Source: Heminiphilus faecis (GTDB taxonomy: Bacteria > Bacteroidota > Bacteroidia > Bacteroidales > Muribaculaceae). Taken from it: 62,472 bases of DNA. Of the stretch, positions 46,347-55,821 are shown in pieces. Each line of letters begins with the position of its first letter. Positions within the stretch are counted from its first letter, which is position 1. The stretch lies in the NCBI RefSeq assembly GCF_008728965.1, contig NZ_VSMC01000019.1, forward strand, positions 1 through 62,472, given 5' to 3'. Below the pieces are notes generated by a model that saw only the letters and a program-made list of their open reading frames with translations, was not told where the DNA came from and made no database searches. Position numbers and translations under genes: made by a program.

Positions 46347-47897
46347 TTATTTTGATTCTACGTGTAGCGAATACGTATCATCCGTGTACTCTGTCGCCGG
46401 CATGTGTACAAGTAGTATGCGGGTTGATGCATTTTCGTAAAACTCTACGGGCTTTGCTCCGGAGGGCAGGCATGTGAATATCTCATCTGCCGTCGATAAA
46501 TTCAGGTGACCTTTTTCTATGCCGTTTTGTGGGAGCAGATGTTGTAATCCCGCTTTGGCCTTCTCTGCTGAAACCGGGTGGGAGTTGTCGGCCGGAATTA
46601 CTGAAATTGAAAGCCACCGGGTATTGTCTTTCTGTAATGTATGTGTCACTGCGTATTCATACATGCGGTCAAGACGATTATATACGCATGAACTTCCTCC
46701 GGTCAACGACACATTGCCTTTCGTCCAGTCAAAACACAGAAAATCGCGGTTATAAACCATGATTTTTGTTGAATCGACGTGAATGACCTTGTCGTTTTTA
46801 TACCCTTTGAGGTAGTTGGTTATCTGTCCTTCATGATAGAAATAGGTACTGAACTTCCGGGTCAGTTTTTTGCCTTCTCCGTCACTGTCGGTATACTTGC
46901 TGTACACTTTGTATGTGTCGGGCAACTCCTTTGCGCTCCACACTATCGAATCGTATGGCTCTATAAATGACGGCATATCCAGCCCTACTTTGTCATTGGC
47001 GTAGCCGTCGGTTATGCGAAACGACACAAGATCGAGCGGGGCCGCTAACGTATAATCCTCGCCCATGAGTGTCGTGGGGCGGCTTGTCGGTTTGATTTTG
47101 AACCGGTATGATTGCGACAGGTTGTTTATGTCAATTGTCACTTCATCTGAATAAGTGTCGGTAACATTAATCTCTTTTATATCGCTGACCGGGGTGTAGC
47201 CCATAAGAGGCTCGTTATTGCGGTATACGATTCGGAGTGAGTTTTTAACGCCCACGGCAAGCGGGACCGTTATGCAGTGGTTCCCGGTTTTGTCAATCGT
47301 TATCGGCTCGTATGTAGTGACACTGCTGTTGTCCTTTGCCCCTTCGTAGGATATTGACTGCCAGTTGTCGCCATACGAAAATGTATTGGCCACGGCATAT
47401 TCACCTTCTGTAATGTTGAAACCGTCATTGACAATGGTTATTTCGGTCAGCTTTTTACGTGGTATTGTTATATTGAGTTTCAGGGTCTTGCCCTCCTTAT
47501 TCCAGTCTGATATAAAGAACTCGAGTTTCCGGTCTGGGAATGGCATGATGTGTTTGTCCGGCGATATGCTGCTCAAATCCACTCTGAGGTAGTGGAGCCC
47601 CCTCGCGTCTCCGATGTCTTCGCCAATCTCAAAGAATATGCGGTATTTACCGTCTTTATCGGTTGTGCCTTTCGCTTTATGTTTTAACAACGAGCCGGTG
47701 ATATCTCGCCATTCGTAATCCACGCTGACCGGTATGTCGGCAAAAGGTGTGCCTTCGGGCGTGCATATTCGGCCGGTTATGATGGTGCTGGTAGCGGTCG
47801 GCTCCTTGATGAAATCATCCTCTTCCTTGTCGCAGCTTGCTAATGATGCCGACAGGATAATGATGCATATCAGTTTTATAAATGGTGTGGACTTCAT
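46347..47897 (-). CDS. Large surface lipoprotein with an N-terminal TTR-like domain
   Basis: The 516-residue lipoprotein (lipobox SLASC followed by DKEEDDF) has an N-terminal carboxypeptidase-regulatory/transthyretin-like domain (about residues 38-150; ITGRICTPEGTPFADIPVSVDYEW, TTDKDGKYRIFFE). About 350 residues of beta-rich sequence without a recognised family follow. The acidic residues right after the lipid Cys resemble the surface-export signal of Bacteroidota lipoproteins. It lies 21 bp downstream of the small lipoprotein gene at 47919 and forms an operon with it. Function unknown; adhesin or binding protein is possible. Confidence 0.7.
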   Translation of the reverse strand: MKSTPFIKLICIIILSASLASCDKEEDDFIKEPTATSTIITGRICTPEGTPFADIPVSVDYEWRDITGSLLKHKAKGTTDKDGKYRIFFEIGEDIGDARGLHYLRVDLSSISPDKHIMPFPDRKLEFFISDWNKEGKTLKLNITIPRKKLTEITIVNDGFNITEGEYAVANTFSYGDNWQSISYEGAKDNSSVTTYEPITIDKTGNHCITVPLAVGVKNSLRIVYRNNEPLMGYTPVSDIKEINVTDTYSDEVTIDINNLSQSYRFKIKPTSRPTTLMGEDYTLAAPLDLVSFRITDGYANDKVGLDMPSFIEPYDSIVWSAKELPDTYKVYSKYTDSDGEGKKLTRKFSTYFYHEGQITNYLKGYKNDKVIHVDSTKIMVYNRDFLCFDWTKGNVSLTGGSSCVYNRLDRMYEYAVTHTLQKDNTRWLSISVIPADNSHPVSAEKAKAGLQHLLPQNGIEKGHLNLSTADEIFTCLPSGAKPVEFYENASTRILLVHMPATEYTDDTYSLHVESK

Positions 47898-47918
47898 AAA
47901 TTAATGGGTCTTGAAGGT

Positions 47919-48368
47919 TTAGGCTATCTGTTTGGCTACATTTTTCAAGGCGCCCCTCATATCGGCTTCATGACTTATTCCGAGACTCGATGAAGCTCCG
48001 CGGCATGATGCTATGGGGCGTCCCGACAGATAGTCAATGAAATTGACTGTTATTATTGTCTCCTCATCGGTTACGTTTACCCCGTATTTGACTATCAGAA
48101 GTCTTTCCTGCTGTTGCGCCGACAGCTCGTTGATGCGCCAGTCGCTGATAAGTTTCAACCCGGAGCCTTCGACGGCGTCAAACAATTGAATCTCATACTG
48201 CATCAGTTCGGCCGGTATGTGATATGTGTCATTGTTTATTATGGCGGCATACTCGTACTTGTTCAAGTTTACATTGCTTGATACGACCGACTTTGAAGTG
48301 GTGCACGATGACAGGAGGCATACAATACATATGATTAGGAATGTGATAAAAAGAGTGGTTTTCTTCAT
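47919..48368 (-). CDS. Small lipoprotein of unknown function
   Basis: The 149-residue lipoprotein has a clear signal (MKKTTLFITFLIICIVCLLSSC). The mature part shows KYEYAAIINNDTYHIPAELM, LISDWRINEL and ETIITVNFIDYLSGRPIASCRG, a mixed alpha/beta pattern broadly similar to small periplasmic lipoproteins of the DUF4136/LptE-size class. I cannot place it in a family. It heads a two-gene operon with the larger lipoprotein and has a -7 element at 48445-48452 (77-nt leader). Confidence 0.7.
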   Translation of the reverse strand: MKKTTLFITFLIICIVCLLSSCTTSKSVVSSNVNLNKYEYAAIINNDTYHIPAELMQYEIQLFDAVEGSGLKLISDWRINELSAQQQERLLIVKYGVNVTDEETIITVNFIDYLSGRPIASCRGASSSLGISHEADMRGALKNVAKQIA

Positions 48369-48444
48369 GTCAAACTGCGATTTTTCCGTTCAGGTTCAAT
48401 AATGAGGTTAATAAATGAATGGACATAATTTTCTCATCCATAGT

Positions 48445-48452
48445 CAAAGATA
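48445..48452 (-). promoter_or_regulatory. -7 element of the lipoprotein pair
   Basis: It reads TATCTTTG on the minus strand, with a TTTG about 20 bp further upstream that fits the -33 position. This is one of the better complete promoter matches in the window. Confidence 0.6.
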
Positions 48453-48528
48453 TACAAAAATAAGCGCAAAAACAAATTATTTGTAATTAATCAGCTTGTT
48501 TTATAATGAGATTCCCTATTTTGTGTAT

Positions 48529-48536
48529 TATCTTTG
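48529..48536 (+). promoter_or_regulatory. -7 element of the BACON-LRR lipoprotein gene
   Basis: TATCTTTG ends 44 nt before the ATG at 48581, supporting that ATG as the true start of the gene. Confidence 0.55.
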
Positions 48537-48580
48537 TGATAGATAAAATATATACTCTTTTAAAATAAAATCTGATTGTT

Positions 48581-49992
48581 ATGAAAAAACATTTCTTTCG
48601 GTGCTTCTTATCGCGTTGTTGGCTATGGTTGTGTCTTGTGACAAGGACTCCGGCGTGTCTCTGGAGCTGGCTCCGGAGAGTGAGGCGGCCGTCAAGGAGG
48701 GCTTGTTGTTTAATTCGGAGGGTGGAGAGGTCAATCTTCATTTCTCCACTTCGGAAGACTTGGAGCCTGTAGTGTCGGTTGTTTACAATGATAATGAGAG
48801 CTATCAGTGGATTATTACGGATAGTTATCTGGAACAGGGGCACGGATGTGTTACGATAAGGTGCGACAGATCCGATGACTCCAATACACGTGAGGCTTTG
48901 GTAACCGTAGTTGTGGGCGATGCCGGCTTTTCGGTTAAGGTCAGCCAGTCGCCGGTAGGGTATGTCACGACTTCGCGTGATGAATATGTGTTTGGCAGCG
49001 CTGGAGAGTCGGCGGAAATAGAACTGGAGACTAACGGTACGCTTACGTGTCGGTTTAAGTTTTCTACAATAAAGTGGATTAAGCATGAACTGGTGAAGAA
49101 AGAGAAGGGATATGCTCTGTCGTTGAACGTTGACGCTAATGAAGGTTTTGGGCGAGTGGCTTTTGCTGATATTTATGTTGACGGGGTCAAGTGCCGCACA
49201 ATAAGTCTGCGGCAGCAGCCTGCAAAATTTTCAGAGAATACGGTTATAGTCACCACCGGTGCCGGTCAATTGTATGTACTGCTTGGCGATGATGAGGATA
49301 ATCTCGGGAATATAAGAGCACTTGAACTTGTGGGCCGTATCAATGCTCTTGACCTATATGTACTCGCGAAACGGTTATTTAAGTCCGGAGCGGTGTCGCA
49401 GCATTATCCGCTGGAGCTGGACTTATGGAATGCATCTATTGTGCCGGGTGACAAACCGTATGACCCGGAACTGTCAATAGACATGCCTGAACAAATACCG
49501 ACGGTCGATTATGCAACATTGCCGGATTACTATTTTGACGGGGCCGCCAATATCGTATCGTTGAGGATACCGGGCAATACCGAGACTATAGGTTCTTATT
49601 GTTTCCGCAATTGCAGGGGATTGGATCGTATCGAAATTCCCGAGGATGTCATAACTGTCAAGAATGGTGCTTTCAAGGGTTGCCTTAATCTCGTCGATAT
49701 AGTCATCGGTCCGGAATCGAGGCTTAAGTCCATAGGCAATTATGTGTTCGACACCGGTAGCCGCATTAACAGTCTGTATCTTCCTTACGGTCTGTCGGAT
49801 ATCTCGCATGATGCTTTTAAGCGGTGCAAGGTCGTTGATCTGTATGTCGGCTGGGATGTGCCACCTGTTCTGGAGGTAATGCCCGATGTCAAGGTGCTTT
49901 ATGTGCCTGTCGGTACAAAATCGGCTTACGAGGCGTCTACCTGTTGGAGCGGAATTCCCGATATCATTGAATATAATCCTGAAATTGAATAG
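48581..49992 (+). pseudogene. BACON and BspA-like LRR lipoprotein, frameshifted at an A6 run after the start codon
   Basis: The long frame beginning at 48601 (463 codons) encodes two BACON-like domains (about residues 20-200) and BspA-type leucine-rich repeats (about 290-440; LRIPGNTETIGSYCFRNCRGL, IEIPEDVITVKNGAFKGC). Its start lacks a charged n-region. The ATG at 48581 reads MKKHFFRC and soon leaves this frame. Adding one A to the A6 run (48584-48589) joins them into MKKTFLSVLLIALLAMVVSC, a perfect lipoprotein signal. The gene is therefore off as sequenced, by mutation, reversible slippage or sequencing error. BspA-type LRR proteins are surface adhesins in related species. Confidence 0.8.
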
Positions 49993-50021
49993 GCGGTTAG
50001 GTTAGTTTCGCGGTTTTTGTG

Positions 50022-50029
50022 TACCTTTG
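50022..50029 (+). promoter_or_regulatory. -7 element of the polyferredoxin-thyA-folA operon
   Basis: TACCTTTG lies 20 nt upstream of the ATG at 50050 and rules out the upstream TTG at 50017 as a start. Confidence 0.55.
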
Positions 50030-50049
50030 TTTCGCACAAGTTCAATGAA

Positions 50050-51006
50050 ATGAGCCGTAACCGATTGAAAATAATACGCATTGTGGTGTCGTTGGCCATG
50101 TTTGTGGCGGCGACTCTGCTGTGGATTGTCTACAGCGACATATTTCTGCGTCCGCTCGGGTGGATAAGCCGTATTCAAGTTTTTCCGGTGGCAATGTCGC
50201 TTTCGGTGGCGTCATTGGTTTTCTGGATGGCGGTGTCATTTCTGTTTGGCCGCATATATTGCTCTTCCGTGTGTCCGCTCGGCACTTGGATTGACGGAGT
50301 GGCCCGTGTGGGTGCCGCTGTCAGGCGCAGCCCCTACCGTTATTCGCGTCCTTTTGATTTTCGGTCGTTTTTTCTACTGCTGACTCTGTCGTGCATCGCC
50401 GGTGGCATAGCCATAGTGCCTGTGGTCATAGAACCATATTGCATTTACAGTAAGTTTGTGGTGTCGGTGCTCAGGCCCTTGTGGGGAGCGGTGAATAATC
50501 TCATAGCTTATACGGGGACTGTCGCCGGAGGCTGGGATGTATACTACGTGGGCATCGTGAGGGCGTCGGTGTTCGGCATAATAATATCGGTGGTGACCAT
50601 GCTTGCCGTGAGCATCCCGGCTTGGTTTTTCGGACGCACGTTCTGCAACACTCTTTGCCCGGTGGGTACGATGCTCGGTTATGCGAGCCGTTATGCGCTC
50701 TGCCGCATAGACATCGATACCGACCGCTGTACCAACTGCCGTAGGTGTGAGGATGTGTGCAAGGCCTCGTGTATAAATCTCAACGACCATGTGGTCGATG
50801 GGTCGCGGTGTGTCAACTGCTTTAACTGCCTGTCGGTGTGTAAGGATGACGCCATATTTTACCGCACATCGCGTAAGCGGCTGTCATGGCCGCTGATGCA
50901 GCGTCTGTCAGGCGCTAAAGTGGGTGAGGCTACGGCTTCGTCGGTCGGAGGAGTGGACAATCAGGTGAAAACAATAAAACAAGAAGATAATGAAGCAATA
51001 TCTTGA
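50050..51006 (+). CDS. NapH/CcoG-like membrane polyferredoxin (4Fe-4S)
   Basis: Read from ATG 50050 the protein has 318 residues. It has four to five transmembrane helices (first: [19 protein letters not shown]) and two membrane-side Cys motifs ([28 protein letters not shown]). Two adjacent 4Fe-4S clusters follow ([26 protein letters not shown], about residues 225-270). Members pass electrons from the quinone pool or flavoproteins to periplasmic or cytoplasmic acceptors. Its partner is unknown. It overlaps thyA by 17 bp, so it is cotranscribed with the thymidylate genes. Confidence 0.85.
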   Translation: MSRNRLKIIRIVVSLAMFVAATLLWIVYSDIFLRPLGWISRIQVFPVAMSLSVASLVFWMAVSFLFGRIYCSSVCPLGTWIDGVARVGAAVRRSPYRYSRPFDFRSFFLLLTLSCIAGGIAIVPVVIEPYCIYSKFVVSVLRPLWGAVNNLIAYTGTVAGGWDVYYVGIVRASVFGIIISVVTMLAVSIPAWFFGRTFCNTLCPVGTMLGYASRYALCRIDIDTDRCTNCRRCEDVCKASCINLNDHVVDGSRCVNCFNCLSVCKDDAIFYRTSRKRLSWPLMQRLSGAKVGEATASSVGGVDNQVKTIKQEDNEAIS

Positions 51007-51784
51007 ACTGCTGCGCCATGTGCGTGAACATGGCATTGACAAGGGCGACCGCACCGGTACCGGTACAAGAAGCGTGTTTGGCTATCAGATGCGGTTTAAT
51101 CTCGAAGAGGGCTTTCCGCTGCTTACGACCAAGAAGCTGCATCTCAAGTCCATAATCTATGAGCTGCTGTGGTTTCTTAAGGGCGATACGAATGCCCGCT
51201 ACCTTCAGGAACACGGTGTGAGGATATGGAATGAATGGGCCGATCCTGACGGGTCGCTCGGCCACATTTATGGCTACCAGTGGCGTTCATGGCCTGACTA
51301 CAATGGCGGCCATATCGACCAGATACAGGAAGCGGTCGACACTATAATTAATAATCCCGACTCCCGGCGTATAATAGTAAATGCTTGGAATGTGGCCGAT
51401 CTGCCAAATATGAATCTGCCGCCCTGCCATGCCTTTTTTCAGTTTTATGTGGCCGACGGGCGCCTCAGTCTGCAGCTTTACCAGCGCTCGGCCGACATAT
51501 TTCTCGGAGTGCCTTTCAATATAGCCTCTTACGCCCTGTTGCTGATGATGATGGCGCAGGTGACCGGGCTCAAGGCCGGTGATTTCGTGCATACTCTCGG
51601 CGATGCCCACATATACAGCAACCACTTCGATCAAGTAGATACCCAGCTTGCACGTGAGCCGCGCCGTCTGCCTGTTATGAAGATAAATCCCGATGTCAAG
51701 TCGATATTTGATTTCCGGTATGAAGACTTCTCACTTGAAGATTATGATCCTCATCCACACATTAAAGCCATTGTAGCCGTATGA
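50990..51784 (+). CDS. thyA: Thymidylate synthase
   Basis: The 264-residue enzyme has the E. coli ThyA length and motifs: [19 protein letters not shown] (dUMP phosphate site), the catalytic Cys in [12 protein letters not shown] (about residue 146), [21 protein letters not shown] and the terminal [10 protein letters not shown]. It methylates dUMP to dTMP with methylene-tetrahydrofolate, yielding dihydrofolate. The end overlaps the folA start (ATGA), coupling synthesis to the reductase that regenerates the cofactor. Confidence 0.97.
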   Translation: MKQYLELLRHVREHGIDKGDRTGTGTRSVFGYQMRFNLEEGFPLLTTKKLHLKSIIYELLWFLKGDTNARYLQEHGVRIWNEWADPDGSLGHIYGYQWRSWPDYNGGHIDQIQEAVDTIINNPDSRRIIVNAWNVADLPNMNLPPCHAFFQFYVADGRLSLQLYQRSADIFLGVPFNIASYALLLMMMAQVTGLKAGDFVHTLGDAHIYSNHFDQVDTQLAREPRRLPVMKINPDVKSIFDFRYEDFSLEDYDPHPHIKAIVAV

Positions 51785-52290
51785 TTGCAGAACGACCTCA
51801 AGTAATATCGATAATTGTGGCCTGCGCCGGTGCAGGCGCCATAGGACGCGGAGGCGATCTGTTGTTTCATATAAGCGATGACCTTAAGCGTTTCAAACGC
51901 CTTACAATGGGCAAGCCTGTCATAATGGGCCGTAAGACTTTCGAGTCGTTTCCCAACGGAGCTTTGCCCGGTCGCCGCAACGTAGTCATAACCCGTCAGG
52001 CTGACTATAGCGCTCCTTCAGTCGAGACAGCTCAGTCGCTTGACGATGCATTGTCGATGTGTGCCGGTGCCGACGAGGTGTTTGTCATAGGAGGAGGGGA
52101 GATATACCGGCAGGCGCTGCCGGCAGCTGACCGTATTTACCTTACCGAGATAGATGCCGAAGTGCCTGATGCCGACACATTCATGCCGGAAATAGACATG
52201 ACAAAGTGGTCGGTCACGGAAGCTTCGGCTTACATGACCGATCCACGTAAAGGCGTGCGGTATCGTTTTGTAGATATGGTGAGCCGTTAA
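51781..52290 (+). CDS. folA: Dihydrofolate reductase
   Basis: The 169-residue protein has the DHFR pattern: [34 protein letters not shown] with the active-site acid in HISDDLK (about residue 37), [22 protein letters not shown], and the NADPH-binding [14 protein letters not shown]. It reduces dihydrofolate produced by ThyA. It overlaps thyA by 4 bp and is the last gene of the operon. The Ala-rich AGAGAIG loop is slightly unusual, but key residues are present. Confidence 0.95.
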   Translation: MIAERPQVISIIVACAGAGAIGRGGDLLFHISDDLKRFKRLTMGKPVIMGRKTFESFPNGALPGRRNVVITRQADYSAPSVETAQSLDDALSMCAGADEVFVIGGGEIYRQALPAADRIYLTEIDAEVPDADTFMPEIDMTKWSVTEASAYMTDPRKGVRYRFVDMVSR

Positions 52291-52307
52291 AGGCCCCCTA
52301 TAGGGCA

Positions 52308-53198
52308 TTATTCGATGTAGCCGAACGAGCGTAATTTGTTTTCTCTGTTACGCCAGTCTTTCTCGACTTTTACAAACAGTTCGAGATATACTCTCTTGTC
52401 AAAGAATTTCTCGATATCCTTGCGTGCTTCTGTGCCGATCTTTTTGAGCATTGAGCCTCCTTTTCCTATTATGATGCCCTTCTGTGAGTCGCGTTCAACG
52501 TAAATGACAGTCATTATGTGTATGCTGTCTTCTTTTTCGTCAAATTTTTCTACAACCACTTCTACCGAGTAGGGTACCTCCTTGTCAAGGTTGAGGAGCA
52601 GTTTTTCTCTGATTATTTCGGTTACAAAGAAGCGGGCCGGCTTGTCGGTCAGGGCATCTTTGCCGAAATATGGCGGCGCTACCGGAAGCAACTCTACTAT
52701 GCGTTGCATGAGCGCATTGACGTTGAAGCCGAGTTTAGCCGATGTGGGGTAGACTTCGGCGTTAGGCAGCAGTTCCTTCCATCGTGTTACTATCGCTTCC
52801 AGCTCTTCATTGCCTTTTAGCAGGTCTATTTTGTTGATCACGAGCAGTACCGGTACTGTCTCTTTGGCTACCTTTGCAAGGAAATCGGCGTTTTTTGTGG
52901 GGTCTTCCACGACATCGGTCACATATAGAAGCACGTCGGCATCGGTTAACGCACCTTCCGAGAAGTCTCTCATGGCTTCCTGCATTTTATAATTTGGCTT
53001 CAGTACTCCCGGGGTGTCGGAAAATACTATCTGATAGTCATCGGTATTCACTATGCCCGTTATACGGTGACGTGTGGTCTGCGCCTTTGACGTTATGATG
53101 CTTATGCGTTCGCCCACGAGGTCATTCATGAGTGTGGACTTTCCTACATTCGGGTTGCCTACGATGTTGACAAATCCCGATTTGTGGCTTTCGTTCAT
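52308..53198 (-). CDS. era: GTPase Era
   Basis: The 296-residue protein has the G motifs GNPNVGKSTLMNDLVG (G1), FSDTPGVLKPNYKMQEAM (G3) and VINKID (G4). The C-terminal KH RNA-binding domain includes GIIIGKGGSMLKKIGTEARKDIE (about residues 245-270). Era binds the 3' end of 16S rRNA and helps mature the 30S subunit. Length is normal. It stands alone, ending 17 bp from the convergent folA gene with no clear terminator between. Confidence 0.96.
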   Translation of the reverse strand: MNESHKSGFVNIVGNPNVGKSTLMNDLVGERISIITSKAQTTRHRITGIVNTDDYQIVFSDTPGVLKPNYKMQEAMRDFSEGALTDADVLLYVTDVVEDPTKNADFLAKVAKETVPVLLVINKIDLLKGNEELEAIVTRWKELLPNAEVYPTSAKLGFNVNALMQRIVELLPVAPPYFGKDALTDKPARFFVTEIIREKLLLNLDKEVPYSVEVVVEKFDEKEDSIHIMTVIYVERDSQKGIIIGKGGSMLKKIGTEARKDIEKFFDKRVYLELFVKVEKDWRNRENKLRSFGYIE

Positions 53199-53267
53199 GT
53201 GCTTGAAATTTAGTTATTGTTTATATTTATAGTTATAACAAAAATCGGGCCGAAAATATCGTATGGC

Positions 53268-53340
53268 ATAAAAATTACAAAGGGCGGGTCTCACGACTCA
53301 CCCTTTGTAATTAACCTTAAATCTAATACCATGAAAAACA
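53268..53340 (-). ncRNA. Candidate 70-nt small RNA between era and rprY
   Basis: A minus-strand -7 element (TATATTTG, 53346-53353) is followed about 30 nt downstream by a perfect 12-bp inverted repeat (AATTACAAAGGG at 53312-53301, CCCTTTGTAATT at 53284-53273 on the minus strand). The stem is extended inside by GAGTC/GAC-type pairing and ends in a T5 run. No gene on this strand needs that terminator, because rprY runs the other way. A short RNA is the simplest reading. A part of the transcript (GGTATTAGATTTAAGGTT) seems familiar from other Bacteroidales intergenic regions, but I cannot verify this. Confidence 0.45.
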
Positions 53341-53345
53341 CAGTG

Positions 53346-53353
53346 CAAATATA
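53346..53353 (-). promoter_or_regulatory. -7 element for the candidate small RNA
   Basis: It reads TATATTTG on the minus strand and would initiate near 53340, just upstream of the terminator-like hairpin. Confidence 0.45.
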
Positions 53354-53479
53354 GTAATTATACCTTTAGAACATTTTGCCGGTCAAATGGTTCGATGCAT
53401 TCTAATTTTTAACTTTCATTAACCATCGAGTACGCGTTTTCTAAGTAACTTAGCAATGTAAAAATTAAAACCGGTTATA

Positions 53480-54190
53480 ATGAGAATTAAAATTCTGGTA
53501 GTGGACGATGAAGAGTCGATCTGCGACATTCTTAAGTACAATCTAGAACTTGACGGCTATGAAGTGGACTATGCTCTATCGGGAGAAGAGGCTCTTACCA
53601 TGGATCTGTCAAGCTACTCTCTGTTCATTCTCGATATAATGATGGACAAGATAAGTGGATTTGATTTTGCTAAACGATTGAAAAACAACATTTCGACTGA
53701 AAATACTCCTGTCATCTTCTGTTCGGCTCTTGACGACGCCGATGATACCGTTATGGGTCTTAATCTTGGAGGCGACGATTATATAACCAAGCCGTTTGTG
53801 GTGAGCGAGGTGCTTGCGAGAGTACGTGCAGTGTTGCGCCGGAGCCATGTATCGCAGCAGTATGCCTACAATATATCGAAAGGCATACAAGAGCCCGACA
53901 TAAATTTTAAAACTCTTAGAATAGACCGAAACGAAAAGGCCTGCTATCTTAACGGAGAGCCGGTAACCCTTACCAAGACCGAGTTTGAGATACTGCTGTT
54001 TTTCTTTACTCATCGCAACCGCATTTACTCGCGTGAGGAAATAATACGTGAGGTATGGCCCGAGGATGTCATAGTGTCCAACCGCACTATCGACACCAAT
54101 ATCACGCGTCTTCGTAAGAAAATAGATCCGTACGGCAACAATATTATCACTCGATTGGGCTTCGGATATGGATTTAAGGAGACCAATTAA
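53480..54190 (+). CDS. rprY: OmpR/PhoB-family response regulator, RprY-like
   Basis: The 236-residue protein has a receiver domain (residues 1-125: LVVDDEESICDIL, phosphoacceptor Asp in LFILDIMMDKISGFD about residue 53, conserved Lys in GGDDYITKPF). A winged-helix DNA-binding domain follows (about 135-235: LTKTEFEILLFFFTHRNRIYSREEI, VSNRTIDTNITRLRKKI). Sequence and pairing match RprY of Bacteroidales. The rprX kinase gene overlaps its end by 23 bp, so the two are cotranscribed. In B. fragilis and P. gingivalis RprY affects stress and porin-type genes; targets here are unknown. Confidence 0.9.
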   Translation: MRIKILVVDDEESICDILKYNLELDGYEVDYALSGEEALTMDLSSYSLFILDIMMDKISGFDFAKRLKNNISTENTPVIFCSALDDADDTVMGLNLGGDDYITKPFVVSEVLARVRAVLRRSHVSQQYAYNISKGIQEPDINFKTLRIDRNEKACYLNGEPVTLTKTEFEILLFFFTHRNRIYSREEIIREVWPEDVIVSNRTIDTNITRLRKKIDPYGNNIITRLGFGYGFKETN

Positions 54191-55655
54191 GTATCAGTGG
54201 CGGCTGTTTCTACCGTTGGTTGTGCTCCTGTGGACGCTTATAGCTACACTTGCTATATACACTTACCGTAGCGAGAAAGAGTTTCGTGAGAAGCACCTAA
54301 ACGAGGACTTGCGTCTGATTAACTCCCGTGTCATAAACGCTTATGAAAATGACATGGAGCTCAAGCCGTTTATGAACTTCATATCGCAGTATTATGAGAA
54401 GTCTGAGTTCAACGGCATAAGAATGTCGGTATATCAGGAGGACGGCACGCTCCTTTACTGTATAGGCACGCCTATACCCACTCATATAGACGGTGAGTAT
54501 ACGCCTGAATTTGCCAAGATGCTTGATAGAGGTTACGGTACCTCATTTCGCCGAAGCAGTGTCGAGGACGATAATCCTTACTATTTTTTCGGAGTACGCA
54601 AGAGTGCCGATGACAAGATATTTGTTCTTACGGCTATGCCTTATACCGAGACTCTTGTCAAAGCTATGGCCGTCGACAAGGGCATATGGCTTGTATTTGT
54701 GCCGGTAGCGCTGATTGTGACTCTATTTGCTTATCTGTCCACTCGTTATCTCGGTAAAAACGTGGCGCTTCTGCACTCATTTGCATCTAAGGCTGCGGCA
54801 GGAGCCGATCTTACCGATGACGAACAGTCATTTCCGCATGACGAACTGGGCGATATATCGCGCAAGATTGTATCCTTGTACAAAGACAAGACCGAGGCCA
54901 TTGAGCGATCGGAGCGCGAGCACCGCATAGCTCTTAAGGCCAATGAAGAAAAATTGCGCGTCACAAAACAGCTTGCCAACAATATAAATCACGAGCTGAA
55001 GACTCCGGTGGGAGTGATAAAAGGTTATCTCGACACGTTGGCTGGCCATCCGGAAATGGATGAGGCGTCGCGTGAGCGCTTTATCGAAAAGGCGCAGGGC
55101 CATATGAGCCGCCTGTGCAATATGTTGAACGACCTGTCTTCTATAACACGACTTGAAGAAGGGGGCGCGGGAGTCATGAAAGAACGTGTTGACTTCTATG
55201 ACCTACTCTCCAACGTGTCGGCTGAAATTGAGAGCATTAAGCTCAACAACGGTGTCAGGTTTGAATTTGATGTCCCGATTGATTGTTATGTGTTGGGCAA
55301 CTACAACCTATTGTACGGCATGGTCGTGAATCTTATCCGAAATGCCGATTTCCATTCAAAGGGTACGATGTGTGCTATAAAGCTCATAGGCGATAATTCG
55401 CGCGAATACCGGTTCTCGTTTTATGATGACGGAACGGGTGTGGGCGAGGAGCATCTGCCTCATCTGTTTGACCGATTCTACCGCATAGACAAGGGTCGTT
55501 CACGCAAGGTGGGAGGCACAGGATTAGGATTGCCTATCGTGAAAAATACCATGCTTGTCATGGGGGGTACCATAAAGGTGCGCAATCGTCAGCCACACGG
55601 TCTTGAGTTTGTGTTTTCTTTGTCAAAATGGATGTCGGCTTCGGGCAAAGCCTGA
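54168..55655 (+). CDS. rprX: Sensor histidine kinase, RprX-like
   Basis: The 495-residue protein has TM1 at about residues 14-34 (LFLPLVVLLWTLIATLAIYT), a periplasmic sensor of about 140 residues and TM2 at about 170-192 (WLVFVPVALIVTLFAYLST). HAMP-like and coiled-coil segments follow, then the H-box NNINHELKTPVGVIKGYL (His about residue 277) and an ATPase domain (NLIRNADFH, DDGTGVGEEHLPHLFDRFYR, GGTGLGLPIVKN). It should phosphorylate RprY. The start lies inside rprY, 23 bp before its stop codon. The ligand sensed is unknown. Confidence 0.9.
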   Translation: MDLRRPIKYQWRLFLPLVVLLWTLIATLAIYTYRSEKEFREKHLNEDLRLINSRVINAYENDMELKPFMNFISQYYEKSEFNGIRMSVYQEDGTLLYCIGTPIPTHIDGEYTPEFAKMLDRGYGTSFRRSSVEDDNPYYFFGVRKSADDKIFVLTAMPYTETLVKAMAVDKGIWLVFVPVALIVTLFAYLSTRYLGKNVALLHSFASKAAAGADLTDDEQSFPHDELGDISRKIVSLYKDKTEAIERSEREHRIALKANEEKLRVTKQLANNINHELKTPVGVIKGYLDTLAGHPEMDEASRERFIEKAQGHMSRLCNMLNDLSSITRLEEGGAGVMKERVDFYDLLSNVSAEIESIKLNNGVRFEFDVPIDCYVLGNYNLLYGMVVNLIRNADFHSKGTMCAIKLIGDNSREYRFSFYDDGTGVGEEHLPHLFDRFYRIDKGRSRKVGGTGLGLPIVKNTMLVMGGTIKVRNRQPHGLEFVFSLSKWMSASGKA

Positions 55656-55700
55656 CCAAGTTCCTGACTGTTTGCGGTGCAATATATTGTTAAAAAACAG

Positions 55701-55754
55701 CCATGTCTGCAGGAATATCCGTACAACGGCATGCCTGCAGACATGGTTTGTTTT
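55701..55754. terminator. Bidirectional terminator between rprX and upp
   Basis: A 13-bp perfect inverted repeat (CCATGTCTGCAGG, 55701-55713; CCTGCAGACATGG, 55734-55746) is followed by TTTGTTTT on the plus strand and preceded by A6 (T6 on the minus strand), so it can stop transcription from both sides. Confidence 0.8.
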
Positions 55755-55821
55755 CGGCCGGTCAGCTGTGTCTTGCCGCTGATGCGTATTTAAAGGCTAA
55801 AATTCCTTTAAGATGATGTTG

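Noticed and set aside
50017-50049. TTG start for the polyferredoxin
   Set aside because: It overlaps the -7 element at 50022-50029; the ATG at 50050 fits a membrane-protein N-terminus.
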